A DNA stretch of 5,255 nucleotides, from assembly GCA_900758315.1 (NCBI GenBank), contig CAAERF010000487.1:1-5255 (forward strand), read 5' to 3'. Each line of letters starts with the position of its first letter. Position 1 is the stretch's first letter. The position numbers were made by a program, and so were the translations under genes. A model generated the notes under the pieces. It was not told the DNA's origin. It saw nothing but the letters and a program-made list of their open reading frames with translations, and made no database searches. This DNA comes from an uncultured Oscillospiraceae bacterium. GTDB lineage: Bacteria > Bacillota > Clostridia > Oscillospirales > Oscillospiraceae. Positions 1 to 5,237 of the stretch are shown here, in pieces.

Positions 1-83
1 TCATAATAGAATGGAAGAACCTCTCCGGTACGGGGGACACTGCGCCCCGCTGAGGACCCGTTTCTTCTGAATTCTGGAAGAAT

Positions 84-88
84 GGAGG
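84..88 (+). promoter_or_regulatory. Ribosome binding site that decides the LRR gene start
   Basis: GGAGG is followed by 8 nt and then ATG at 97, an ideal arrangement. The alternative ATG at 82 overlaps this site and has only GGAAGA directly against it. Starting at 97 also puts the first zinc-ribbon cysteine at residue 3, usual for proteins beginning with this type of ribbon. Confidence 0.75.
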
Positions 89-96
89 CATGTTCT

Positions 97-975
97 ATGC
101 TCTGTCAATACTGCGGCAAATCCATTGACGACGACAGCCGCTTTTGCAAATACTGTGGGGGAATGCAGGGGGACGCGTCCCTGTCCAATGTCGGTTTTGA
201 GATTGAAAACGGCGAATTAAAGCGCTATTATGGCTTCGCCCGGGACGTCACCATCCCGCCCTCTGTCCATATCATCGGGAAAAACGCCTTCAAGGACAAC
301 AAAGAACTGACCACTGTGGAGTTGCCGGACACCGTCACTCTGATCAAAGCCGGTGCTTTCCAGAACTGCACTGAGCTGAGCTCCGTCCAACTGGGCAGTC
401 AGGTGACAGAAATTCAGGAGTGGGCCTTTACCAACTGCACCAGCCTGAAAACCTGCGCGCTCCCGGACACCCTGTCCACTCTGGGGCCCTGCGCCTTTTA
501 CGGCGCCGGTCTCACCAGCATCACCCTGCCCCGGGGACTCACCCAGATCCCCGCCAACTGCTTTATGGAGTGCCACCAGCTCCAGGAGGTGCAGCTGCCG
601 GACAGCATCCGCTCCATCGGCGCCTCGGCCTTCGCCCACTCCGGCCTGTGCTCGGTGCACGTACCCCACGGTGTGACCCACATCGCTGAGGAGAGCTTTT
701 TGAAGTGCCGGGATCTGGTAGAGCTCCAGCTGCCCGAGACCCTTCGGGACCTGGAACCCTCCGCATTTCGCGGCTGTGGGCTGCGCGCCCTGCAGCTCCC
801 GGCGGGTTTGAAGCTGATCCCCTATCGCTGCTTCATGGAGTGCCGCGCGCTGGAGACCGTTTCCATTCCCGACAGCGTGCAGCGCATCGGCAGCGAGGCC
901 TTTAGGCGCTGTGACAATCTGGAGACCATCCACGGGCCAGAGGCCCTGCTTGCAGACCAGGCAGACTGGCGCTGA
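97..975 (+). CDS. Zinc-ribbon protein with BspA-type leucine-rich repeats (LRR_5)
   Basis: The product has 292 residues when started at ATG 97. A GGAGG at 84-88 lies 8 nt upstream of this codon, whereas the in-frame ATG at 82 has no properly spaced ribosome binding site. Residues 3-20 form a zinc ribbon of two CxxC knuckles (C3/C6 and C17/C20, each followed by G). A linker (NGELKRYYG, about residues 38-46) leads into roughly ten BspA/LRR_5 repeats (about 51-285) of the form LPxxVxxIgxxAFxxCxxL. The repeats alternate between 22 and 23 residues from about residue 118 on. There is no signal peptide, membrane segment or sorting signal, so a cytoplasmic location is likely, unlike secreted BspA proteins. 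LRR_5 repeats usually serve in protein binding; the partner and role here are unknown. The kinase-like gene starts 39 bp downstream with no terminator between, so they are probably co-transcribed. Family assignment is firm, function is not. Confidence 0.88.
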   Translation: MLCQYCGKSIDDDSRFCKYCGGMQGDASLSNVGFEIENGELKRYYGFARDVTIPPSVHIIGKNAFKDNKELTTVELPDTVTLIKAGAFQNCTELSSVQLGSQVTEIQEWAFTNCTSLKTCALPDTLSTLGPCAFYGAGLTSITLPRGLTQIPANCFMECHQLQEVQLPDSIRSIGASAFAHSGLCSVHVPHGVTHIAEESFLKCRDLVELQLPETLRDLEPSAFRGCGLRALQLPAGLKLIPYRCFMECRALETVSIPDSVQRIGSEAFRRCDNLETIHGPEALLADQADWR

Positions 976-1014
976 CCCCTTGAAATTCCAGCATACAGAA
1001 GGAGGTTGTAACAG

Positions 1015-1647
1015 ATGAACAACAATTTGATCATCACCATTGGCCGGGAATACGGCAGCGGTGGCCGTGAAATCGGCGAAACTCTGGCGAAACGTCTGGG
1101 AATCAAGTGGTATGACAAAGAATTGCTCACCGTCTCCGCAGAGAAAAGCGGATTCTCCCAGCGGATTTTCGAACAGTACGATGAAACCGCCCAGAACAGC
1201 CTGCTCTATTCGCTGGCGATGGGATTGGGCTCACCGGCCTCCCCCATCCAGCCGCTGTCTGTCCAGCTGTATTTGGAACAGTTCAACGCCATCCGTGAGA
1301 TTGCCCAAACGGAATCCTGTGTCTTTATCGGCCGCTGCTCTGATTACGCCCTGCGTGGTCGGGAAAATGTGGTCAACGTCTTTGTGCACGCACCGCTTCC
1401 CGACCGCATTCAGCGCATCTGCCGCCGTCACCAAGTGGATGAGGCCAAGGCCAAGGATATGATCCAGAAGAAGGATAAAGCCCGGGCAAACTACTACAAC
1501 TACTACACCGATCAGAAATGGGGCAGCACCCGGAATTATGATCTCACCTTCGACACCAGCAAGGTGGGCATTGACGGCGCGGTGGAACTGATTCTGCGCT
1601 TCTGTTCCCTGTCCGGCAAGGTCCCGGAAAACGGCCCCACCATTTAA
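1015..1647 (+). CDS. Cytidylate kinase-like family P-loop protein
   Basis: A 210-residue soluble protein with a strong ribosome binding site (AAGGAGG, 999-1005) 9 nt before ATG. The N-terminus has a beta strand running into a glycine-rich loop, GREYGSGGR (residues 10-18). This is the phosphate-binding loop of the cytidylate-kinase-like family and lacks the classical Walker A lysine. It is followed by a conserved YDKE (33-36), a GRCSDY segment (106-111) corresponding to the second nucleotide-binding strand, and a basic helix/lid with paired arginines (137-138) and a KKDKARANYYNYYT segment (152-165). The C-terminal NYDLTFDTSKVGID (174-187) is the typical closing motif. Relatives are annotated as cytidylate-kinase-like, but phosphorylation of CMP is not established for this branch, and it is distinct from canonical Cmk. 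It probably shares a transcript with the LRR gene and ends 25 bp before the shared terminator. Family assignment is strong; the substrate is open. Confidence 0.88.
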   Translation: MNNNLIITIGREYGSGGREIGETLAKRLGIKWYDKELLTVSAEKSGFSQRIFEQYDETAQNSLLYSLAMGLGSPASPIQPLSVQLYLEQFNAIREIAQTESCVFIGRCSDYALRGRENVVNVFVHAPLPDRIQRICRRHQVDEAKAKDMIQKKDKARANYYNYYTDQKWGSTRNYDLTFDTSKVGIDGAVELILRFCSLSGKVPENGPTI

Positions 1648-1672
1648 GTACCTGTCAATTCCATAAAAATAT

Positions 1673-1702
1673 CCCCTGCCGCCAACCACGGCAGGGGTTT
1701 TT
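1673..1702. terminator. Bidirectional rho-independent terminator between convergent units
   Basis: CCCCTGCCG (1673-1681) and CGGCAGGGG (1689-1697) form a perfect 9-bp GC-rich stem with a 7-nt loop. On the + strand the stem is followed directly by five Ts (1698-1702). On the - strand it is followed by ATATTTTTA (complement of 1664-1672). It lies 25 bp after the kinase-like stop codon and about 21 bp after the psd stop codon, so it can end both convergent transcripts. Confidence 0.92.
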
Positions 1703-1718
1703 CACATTTTCACTTCAG

Positions 1719-2561
1719 CTAACTGCCGACTCCGATCTGCTCACCACAGCGGACTTCGGTTTCCCATCCGTTGGCGGTGGCGTCCAGGAGCGCCTGCGCC
1801 GGACGCACACGCTCCTCCTGCAGCAGCAGGATCACCGTAGAGCCGCCGAATTCAAACCGGCCCTTTTCCTCACCACGCCGGACCCATTTGGCCTGGTGGT
1901 AATTGCGGATCCGTCCCACCATCAGGGCTCCCACTTCCATCTGGACCGCCCGTCCAAAGTGATCGCTTTCGATCACAGTGTACTCCCGGCTGTTCTCGCA
2001 GAACACCTGATTGCGCTCCAGGGCAATGGGACGCACCGTGTGCAGCCGGCCCGGAAGGGCGATGTTATCCCCCTTCTGCCCGCTGTCAAAGTAGCAGTAG
2101 CGATGATAGTCGTCCACAGTCAGCCGGAACACGAAGCAGTAGCCGCCGTAAAACTGCGCCGCCAGTTCCTCATCCCGCAAGAGCTGACCTACGGTGTAAC
2201 TGCTGCCCTTCACCGGAAAAACCGTCCCGGCCGAGACGGGATAGACGGACAGCTTGCCGTCACAGGGACTGGCCAGGGCATCGTCCTCCTGGACAAAGGG
2301 CCGGCACTCCGGTCTGATTTTCCGGGTGAAGAAGGCGTTAAAGGAGGGATAGTCGGCCCGCTCATAGGGGGACAGATCCATCTGATAGTGCCGGATATAG
2401 GGCCGGATCAGCACCCTCGAACATCTGCTGTCCAAAAAACGCCCGGCCACTTTGGACAGAGCCGGATGGGTAAGCAGACGCAGCACGCCCCGTCCCACCG
2501 GATTTTGATATAAGAAGCGGAGCAGCACGCCCGGCTGTTCCGCTGTTTTACGTACACGCAC
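1719..2561 (-). CDS. psd: Phosphatidylserine decarboxylase proenzyme
   Basis: This 280-residue protein would decarboxylate phosphatidylserine to phosphatidylethanolamine at the membrane, using a pyruvoyl group made by self-cleavage. The GGST motif (239-242, in FGGSTVILLL) is the cleavage site. By family analogy G240/S241 is cut to leave a beta chain of about 240 residues and an alpha chain of about 40 starting with the pyruvoyl group. The conserved SPCDG (98-102, D101 of the self-cleavage machinery), DYHR (151-154, H153) and MEVGALMVGRI (208-218) are present. The second histidine of the E. coli DYHRxH motif is replaced by C156. The GTG start is supported by AAGAGG 9 nt upstream, inside the last codons of pssA. 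It is the last gene of the operon, 6 bp after pssA. Length is close to that of Gram-positive Psd proteins. Identification is confident from motifs and context. Confidence 0.95.
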   Translation of the reverse strand: MRVRKTAEQPGVLLRFLYQNPVGRGVLRLLTHPALSKVAGRFLDSRCSRVLIRPYIRHYQMDLSPYERADYPSFNAFFTRKIRPECRPFVQEDDALASPCDGKLSVYPVSAGTVFPVKGSSYTVGQLLRDEELAAQFYGGYCFVFRLTVDDYHRYCYFDSGQKGDNIALPGRLHTVRPIALERNQVFCENSREYTVIESDHFGRAVQMEVGALMVGRIRNYHQAKWVRRGEEKGRFEFGGSTVILLLQEERVRPAQALLDATANGWETEVRCGEQIGVGS

Positions 2562-2567
2562 GGCTGT

Positions 2568-3212
2568 TTACCTCTTGAGAATGGAAAACCGGAAGAACAG
2601 AATGGCAGCCATCACCAGGGCGCCAAACAGGATCAGCGCAATGGTCCCATAGATCGTGGGCTTTTTGATTCTGATGTTGGTGACATAGCCAATCCCGATA
2701 AGGGCAAACATCACCGGCAAAATAATATCCGCCCACCGGAACAGCCGGGAATACATCATAATGCCGTAGACAATGGGCAGTATAATCGCCACGGAGGTCA
2801 CGGGCAATCCCCGGAAAAACCGTTTTCCCGTCTCATCCACGTTCTGCTGCTCCATCTCCATCACATTGTAATAGGCCAGACGGATCAGCGCCGCCAGCAC
2901 AAACAGCGCCAGAAGCGCCAGCTGCCAGGGCCGGTGCAGTCCGCAGGCTCCGCCGATACAGGCCGGCAGCACGCCGAAACAGACCAGATCACACAGGGAG
3001 TCGATCTGAATGCCAAAGGATTTTTCCTGGGCTGTGGCGTTCTTCCGGGTCCTGGCCACGGTTCCGTCAAAGGCATCCAGAAACCCCGAAACCATCAGGC
3101 AGACAATCGCGGTCACGATGTGGGGACCGTTCAGGATTGACAAAACGCCGAACACAGAGCTGGCCAGGGAAAGATAGGTCAGAATCACCCCATAATTGTA
3201 AAAACCAAGCAT
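2568..3212 (-). CDS. pssA: CDP-diacylglycerol--serine O-phosphatidyltransferase (phosphatidylserine synthase)
   Basis: A 214-residue integral membrane enzyme of the CDP-alcohol phosphatidyltransferase family, expected to transfer phosphatidyl from CDP-diacylglycerol to L-serine with release of CMP. The signature is clear: D46-x2-D49-G50-x2-A53-R54, then G67-x3-D71-x3-D75, giving the four metal-binding aspartates. The spacer between AR and the second glycine is 12 residues rather than the usual 7-8. The FFRGLPVTS segment (132-140) matches the FxGLP motif of PssA-type members. About six hydrophobic segments can be traced (near 8-27, 30-47, 97-118, 136-153, 160-179, 188-208). Assignment to serine rather than glycerol phosphate or inositol rests mainly on the adjacent psd and on the GIQIDSLCDLVCFGVLPA region, which resembles Gram-positive PssA. 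AAGGTGA 6 nt before ATG overlaps the stop codon of the preceding gene, implying coupled translation. Confidence 0.93.
   Translation of the reverse strand: MLGFYNYGVILTYLSLASSVFGVLSILNGPHIVTAIVCLMVSGFLDAFDGTVARTRKNATAQEKSFGIQIDSLCDLVCFGVLPACIGGACGLHRPWQLALLALFVLAALIRLAYYNVMEMEQQNVDETGKRFFRGLPVTSVAIILPIVYGIMMYSRLFRWADIILPVMFALIGIGYVTNIRIKKPTIYGTIALILFGALVMAAILFFRFSILKR
2571..2576 (-). promoter_or_regulatory. Ribosome binding site supporting the GTG start of psd
   Basis: On the - strand AAGAGG forms the last two sense codons of pssA (Lys-Arg) and sits 9 nt before the GTG at 2561-2559. No ATG lies nearby in frame, so the site supports GTG as the start and suggests that psd translation follows that of pssA. 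Confidence 0.65.
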
Positions 3213-3218
3213 AACAAC

Positions 3219-4241
3219 TCACCTTTTTGATGTACGTATGTGATAAATCCAGGTCATGATACCGCTGAGGGTAAAGCAAAGGTAGTAGGAAATTCCCCGA
3301 GCTGTCATCATGGATGTGAGCAACATGGAGTCATTCAGCGCGCTGCCAAAGACGCCGATGTACAAAAATTCATAGGCCCCCACTGCGCCGGGCAGCGGGA
3401 CCGCATTGGAGCCAGTCATACAGAACGCCTGCTTTGCCATGACGCTGAGAAAGGAGAGGCCCGTAGGCGCGCTCATGCAGACAAAACAGGTGATCAGAAT
3501 CTGCGCGAAGCGCTGGGAGATGTTCAGCAGCAGGATTTTGACGGGCAGCCACTTGCGCCCCGCAATCACCGAGATACACATGGCATACTGGTCGATGGTC
3601 TTCCGGAGCTTCTGCTCCAGCGCCTCCCGGTTGCGCACCAGCCGCAGGCGTGCCAGCAGTCCCAGACACACCGAGCAGATCTTATATACCAACTGGCTCC
3701 GATACATGCACAGCACAAAGCAGATCAGCAGTACAAACTGAATGCTGATGCCGAACAGAATCAGCAGCTTGACGCTCAGGTCGAACCCCAGGAACATGTC
3801 CAGGTTGGCCAGCAGGGTAAAGATGCCGATGATGTCCAGCGATGCCGTATAACAGACAATGTTCAGAAGCAGAGCGGATGTGGCCACCGAAACCGGCATA
3901 CCGTCCCGCACCATATAGTAGGCTGAGGCCGGCTGGCCACCTGCCGCAGAGGGCGTGATCGCGGAATAGTAGATGTCGGCCGCAGAGTAGACGATGGACG
4001 GCAGAAAGCCGGTGTCCTGTCCCAGACAGCGGTAGATACACCGCAGGCTGACCGCCTCCAGCAGGATGAACAGAAACATGCACAGCAGCGCAGCCGTCAG
4101 GCAGAGCTTATTGCCCGCCGAAACAAACTGGGCCACCTGCCTGAAATCCAGTTCCTTGCCGCATTTCTCCAGCGCAAAATAGGTCGCTCCCATCAGCACG
4201 GCCAGAAACAGCAGGCTTAAAATCGTTTTTTTCTTCTTCAT
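3219..4241 (-). CDS. Flippase-like membrane protein, lysylphosphatidylglycerol synthase TM-domain family
   Basis: A 340-residue multi-spanning membrane protein, beginning MKKKK and then a hydrophobic segment (7-24). Further hydrophobic stretches lie near 44-66, 120-146, 157-180, 233-256 and 308-333. Two hallmark motifs of the LPG_synthase_TM/UPF0104 family are clear: TPSAAGGQPASAYYMVRDGMP (starting at residue 96) and VPLPGAVGAYE (281-291). This domain is the membrane (flippase) half of MprF. The catalytic aminoacyl-transfer half (DUF2156) is absent, so lysyl-PG synthesis is not expected. Stand-alone members are proposed lipid translocators, largely untested. The gene overlaps the PAP2 stop codon by 4 bp (ATGA) and precedes pssA by 6 bp, so a role in moving or handling phospholipids made by this operon is a reasonable inference. 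Its SD-like AAAGG lies only about 4 nt before ATG, which fits coupling to PAP2. Family is confident; substrate is unknown. Confidence 0.9.
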   Translation of the reverse strand: MKKKKTILSLLFLAVLMGATYFALEKCGKELDFRQVAQFVSAGNKLCLTAALLCMFLFILLEAVSLRCIYRCLGQDTGFLPSIVYSAADIYYSAITPSAAGGQPASAYYMVRDGMPVSVATSALLLNIVCYTASLDIIGIFTLLANLDMFLGFDLSVKLLILFGISIQFVLLICFVLCMYRSQLVYKICSVCLGLLARLRLVRNREALEQKLRKTIDQYAMCISVIAGRKWLPVKILLLNISQRFAQILITCFVCMSAPTGLSFLSVMAKQAFCMTGSNAVPLPGAVGAYEFLYIGVFGSALNDSMLLTSMMTARGISYYLCFTLSGIMTWIYHIRTSKR

Positions 4242-4936
4242 GTCACCTTTATGCGGGAATTTAACCGCTCATAAACCCTGCCCAGATGTAATTTCCCGGA
4301 CAAATACCAACCGATTTCTGCCACTGCCACGCCGCCGGCAATGTCGACCAGGACATGCTGCTTCGTGTACAGCACGGACAGAAATACCAACCAGACAAAG
4401 AGAAAGGAGAGCCATTTATACCACCCCGGCACTTTTCTGCACTTGAGCAGGCCGCGCCAGGAATACCAGATCGCCAGACAGTGGATGGACGGAAACAGGT
4501 TCACCGGCTGGTCCACCGCATAGACAAACCGCAGCATCCAGGTAAAGCAGTCGCTGCCCACCAGCTCCGGACGGAGGTTGGTCGTTGGCAGAACCAGAAA
4601 GAATACGCCGCAGATCAGCTTGGACAGTGCCTCAGCGGACAAGAATTCGTAGCAGATCTCCCGGCTCTCCCGGCAGACCAGAATGTAATTGACAATCCAG
4701 ATCAGAAAGCACCCCAGATAAACCAGCGTCCAGGCCGGCACCACGGGGATCAGATTGTCCCACGCAGTGGTAAAATCATAGTGGTGCCGCTGCCTCACAA
4801 GCAGCTGCGCGCCATTATAAACCACCATATTGATTATGGGGCACAGGATCAGAGGCAGTACCGCATAGGGCGGCAGTATTTTATTGAGCCCTTGATTATG
4901 GACCAGTGAAAAAATTCCGTCTTTGACTTTGTTCAT
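4238..4936 (-). CDS. PAP2-superfamily membrane phosphatase/phosphotransferase (PAP2_3-like)
   Basis: A 232-residue membrane protein with hydrophobic segments near 22-40, 68-87, 105-117, 172-190 and 196-213. The phosphatase motifs are recognisable: PTTNLRP (117-123) for motif 1, FPSIH (148-152, H152) for motif 2 and TKQHVLVDIAGG (191-202, H194 nucleophile with D198) for motif 3. The motif 1 lysine and motif 3 arginine of classical PAP2 enzymes are replaced by V115 and V188, as I recall for the inositolphosphotransferase-like PAP2_3 branch. Possible activities are dephosphorylation of phosphatidate, phosphatidylglycerophosphate or prenyl pyrophosphate, or transfer of a phospho-head group; the sequence does not choose between them. 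It is the first gene of the lipid operon and overlaps the next by 4 bp. ATG 4936 is the only ATG/GTG/TTG between the upstream in-frame stop and the conserved part. It has no well-placed ribosome binding site; the nearest candidate, AAAGGA, is 21 nt away. Confidence 0.88.
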   Translation of the reverse strand: MNKVKDGIFSLVHNQGLNKILPPYAVLPLILCPIINMVVYNGAQLLVRQRHHYDFTTAWDNLIPVVPAWTLVYLGCFLIWIVNYILVCRESREICYEFLSAEALSKLICGVFFLVLPTTNLRPELVGSDCFTWMLRFVYAVDQPVNLFPSIHCLAIWYSWRGLLKCRKVPGWYKWLSFLFVWLVFLSVLYTKQHVLVDIAGGVAVAEIGWYLSGKLHLGRVYERLNSRIKVT

Positions 4937-4985
4937 ATTTATGTAAGCTGTGAGCAGTCCTTTCTTCGTCTCCTATAACCTGATA

Positions 4986-5031
4986 AAGCCGGCCTGAGCC
5001 CTCACCGTTGTCCGGTGCGCACAGACGGCTT
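4986..5031 (-). promoter_or_regulatory. Possible structured 5' leader of the lipid operon
   Basis: AAGCCG (4986-4991) and CGGCTT (5026-5031) can pair around an inner hairpin formed by CACCG (5003-5007) and CGGTG (5013-5017) with a 5-nt loop. The segment also holds the 8-bp palindrome GTGCGCAC (5015-5022), giving an alternative pairing. It lies about 50 nt upstream of the PAP2 start. It matches no riboswitch class that I recognise and may simply be a weak hairpin. Confidence 0.3.
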
Positions 5032-5059
5032 CTTTTCACCTTACAATCTCGATTTACGC

Positions 5060-5089
5060 AATGTAGCTAGCTTAACATAGAAATGTTAA
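5060..5089 (-). promoter_or_regulatory. Candidate sigma-A-type promoter for the lipid operon
   Basis: On the - strand TTAACA (5089-5084, five of six matches to TTGACA) is followed after 18 nt by TACATT (5065-5060, four of six matches to TATAAT). This would start transcription near 5053 and give a leader of about 117 nt. The match is modest, and no better pair was found by eye in the region. Confidence 0.28.
5072..5089. repeat. Perfect 7-bp inverted repeat, operator-like
   Basis: TTAACAT (5072-5078), spacer AGAA, then ATGTTAA (5083-5089). The size and symmetry suit a dimeric repressor site, and the repeat covers the candidate -35 box of the lipid operon. An adjacent palindrome AGCTAGCT (5065-5072) abuts it. 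I do not recognise it as the binding site of a known fatty-acid or phospholipid regulator. Confidence 0.4.
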
Positions 5090-5197
5090 AATGTCATTAC
5101 GATATTTTAAGGAATCATTAAAAAGCCACTCATTTCAACGCTTTGCGCTTCCGCCATATTCCTTACTACGCTACTTTAATACATTTTCATTCTAGAT

Positions 5198-5237
5198 CGG
5201 ACACTTTTTCAGGAGAAATACTCGCAAAAAGTTTCCG
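5198..5237. repeat. 12-bp inverted repeat with one mismatch, T-rich on its right side
   Basis: Arms at 5198-5209 (CGGACACTTTTT) and 5226-5237 (AAAAAGTTTCCG) pair at 11 of 12 positions around a 16-nt loop that contains AGGAG. The + strand continues with TCTTATTTTTTC, so for a rightward transcript this resembles a weak intrinsic terminator or attenuator. No + strand gene is seen upstream of it. In the - direction no T-tract follows. Confidence 0.4.

Noticed and set aside
2..7. CATAAT as a -10 box for the LRR gene
   Set aside because: It is a good hexamer match, but any -35 box would lie outside the window, so the promoter cannot be supported.
31..49. CGGGG/CCCCG hairpin before the LRR gene
   Set aside because: The stem is only 5 bp and not followed by a T-tract, so it is too weak to call a terminator or leader element.
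1..70. Possible tail of an upstream gene, or a tiny ORF, at the left edge
   Set aside because: Two + strand frames are open from the edge (stops at 51-53 and 68-70), and an ATG at 11 opens one of them, but there is no ribosome site or recognisable motif to choose between them.
217..933. Long - strand ORF opposite the LRR gene
   Set aside because: It shows no recognisable domain and mirrors the GC-rich repeats of the real gene, which readily yield open antisense frames.
1896..2513. Long + strand ORF opposite psd
   Set aside because: It lies wholly within psd, whose protein has clear family motifs; the antisense product has none.
3240..3926. Long + strand ORF opposite the flippase-like gene
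   Set aside because: Its Gln/His-rich, low-complexity product is typical of the reverse strand of a membrane-protein gene, and it has no motif or ribosome site.
4225..4241. Run of seven As in the first codons of the flippase-like gene as a slippage or phase-variation site
   Set aside because: The run simply encodes MKKKK. Seven bases is short for phase variation and nothing suggests an alternative frame product.
5107..5157. 16-codon - strand ORF (ATG at 5157) preceded by AAGGA
   Set aside because: It is very short, the spacing to ATG is only about 2 nt, and no known leader-peptide feature such as a run of regulatory codons is present.
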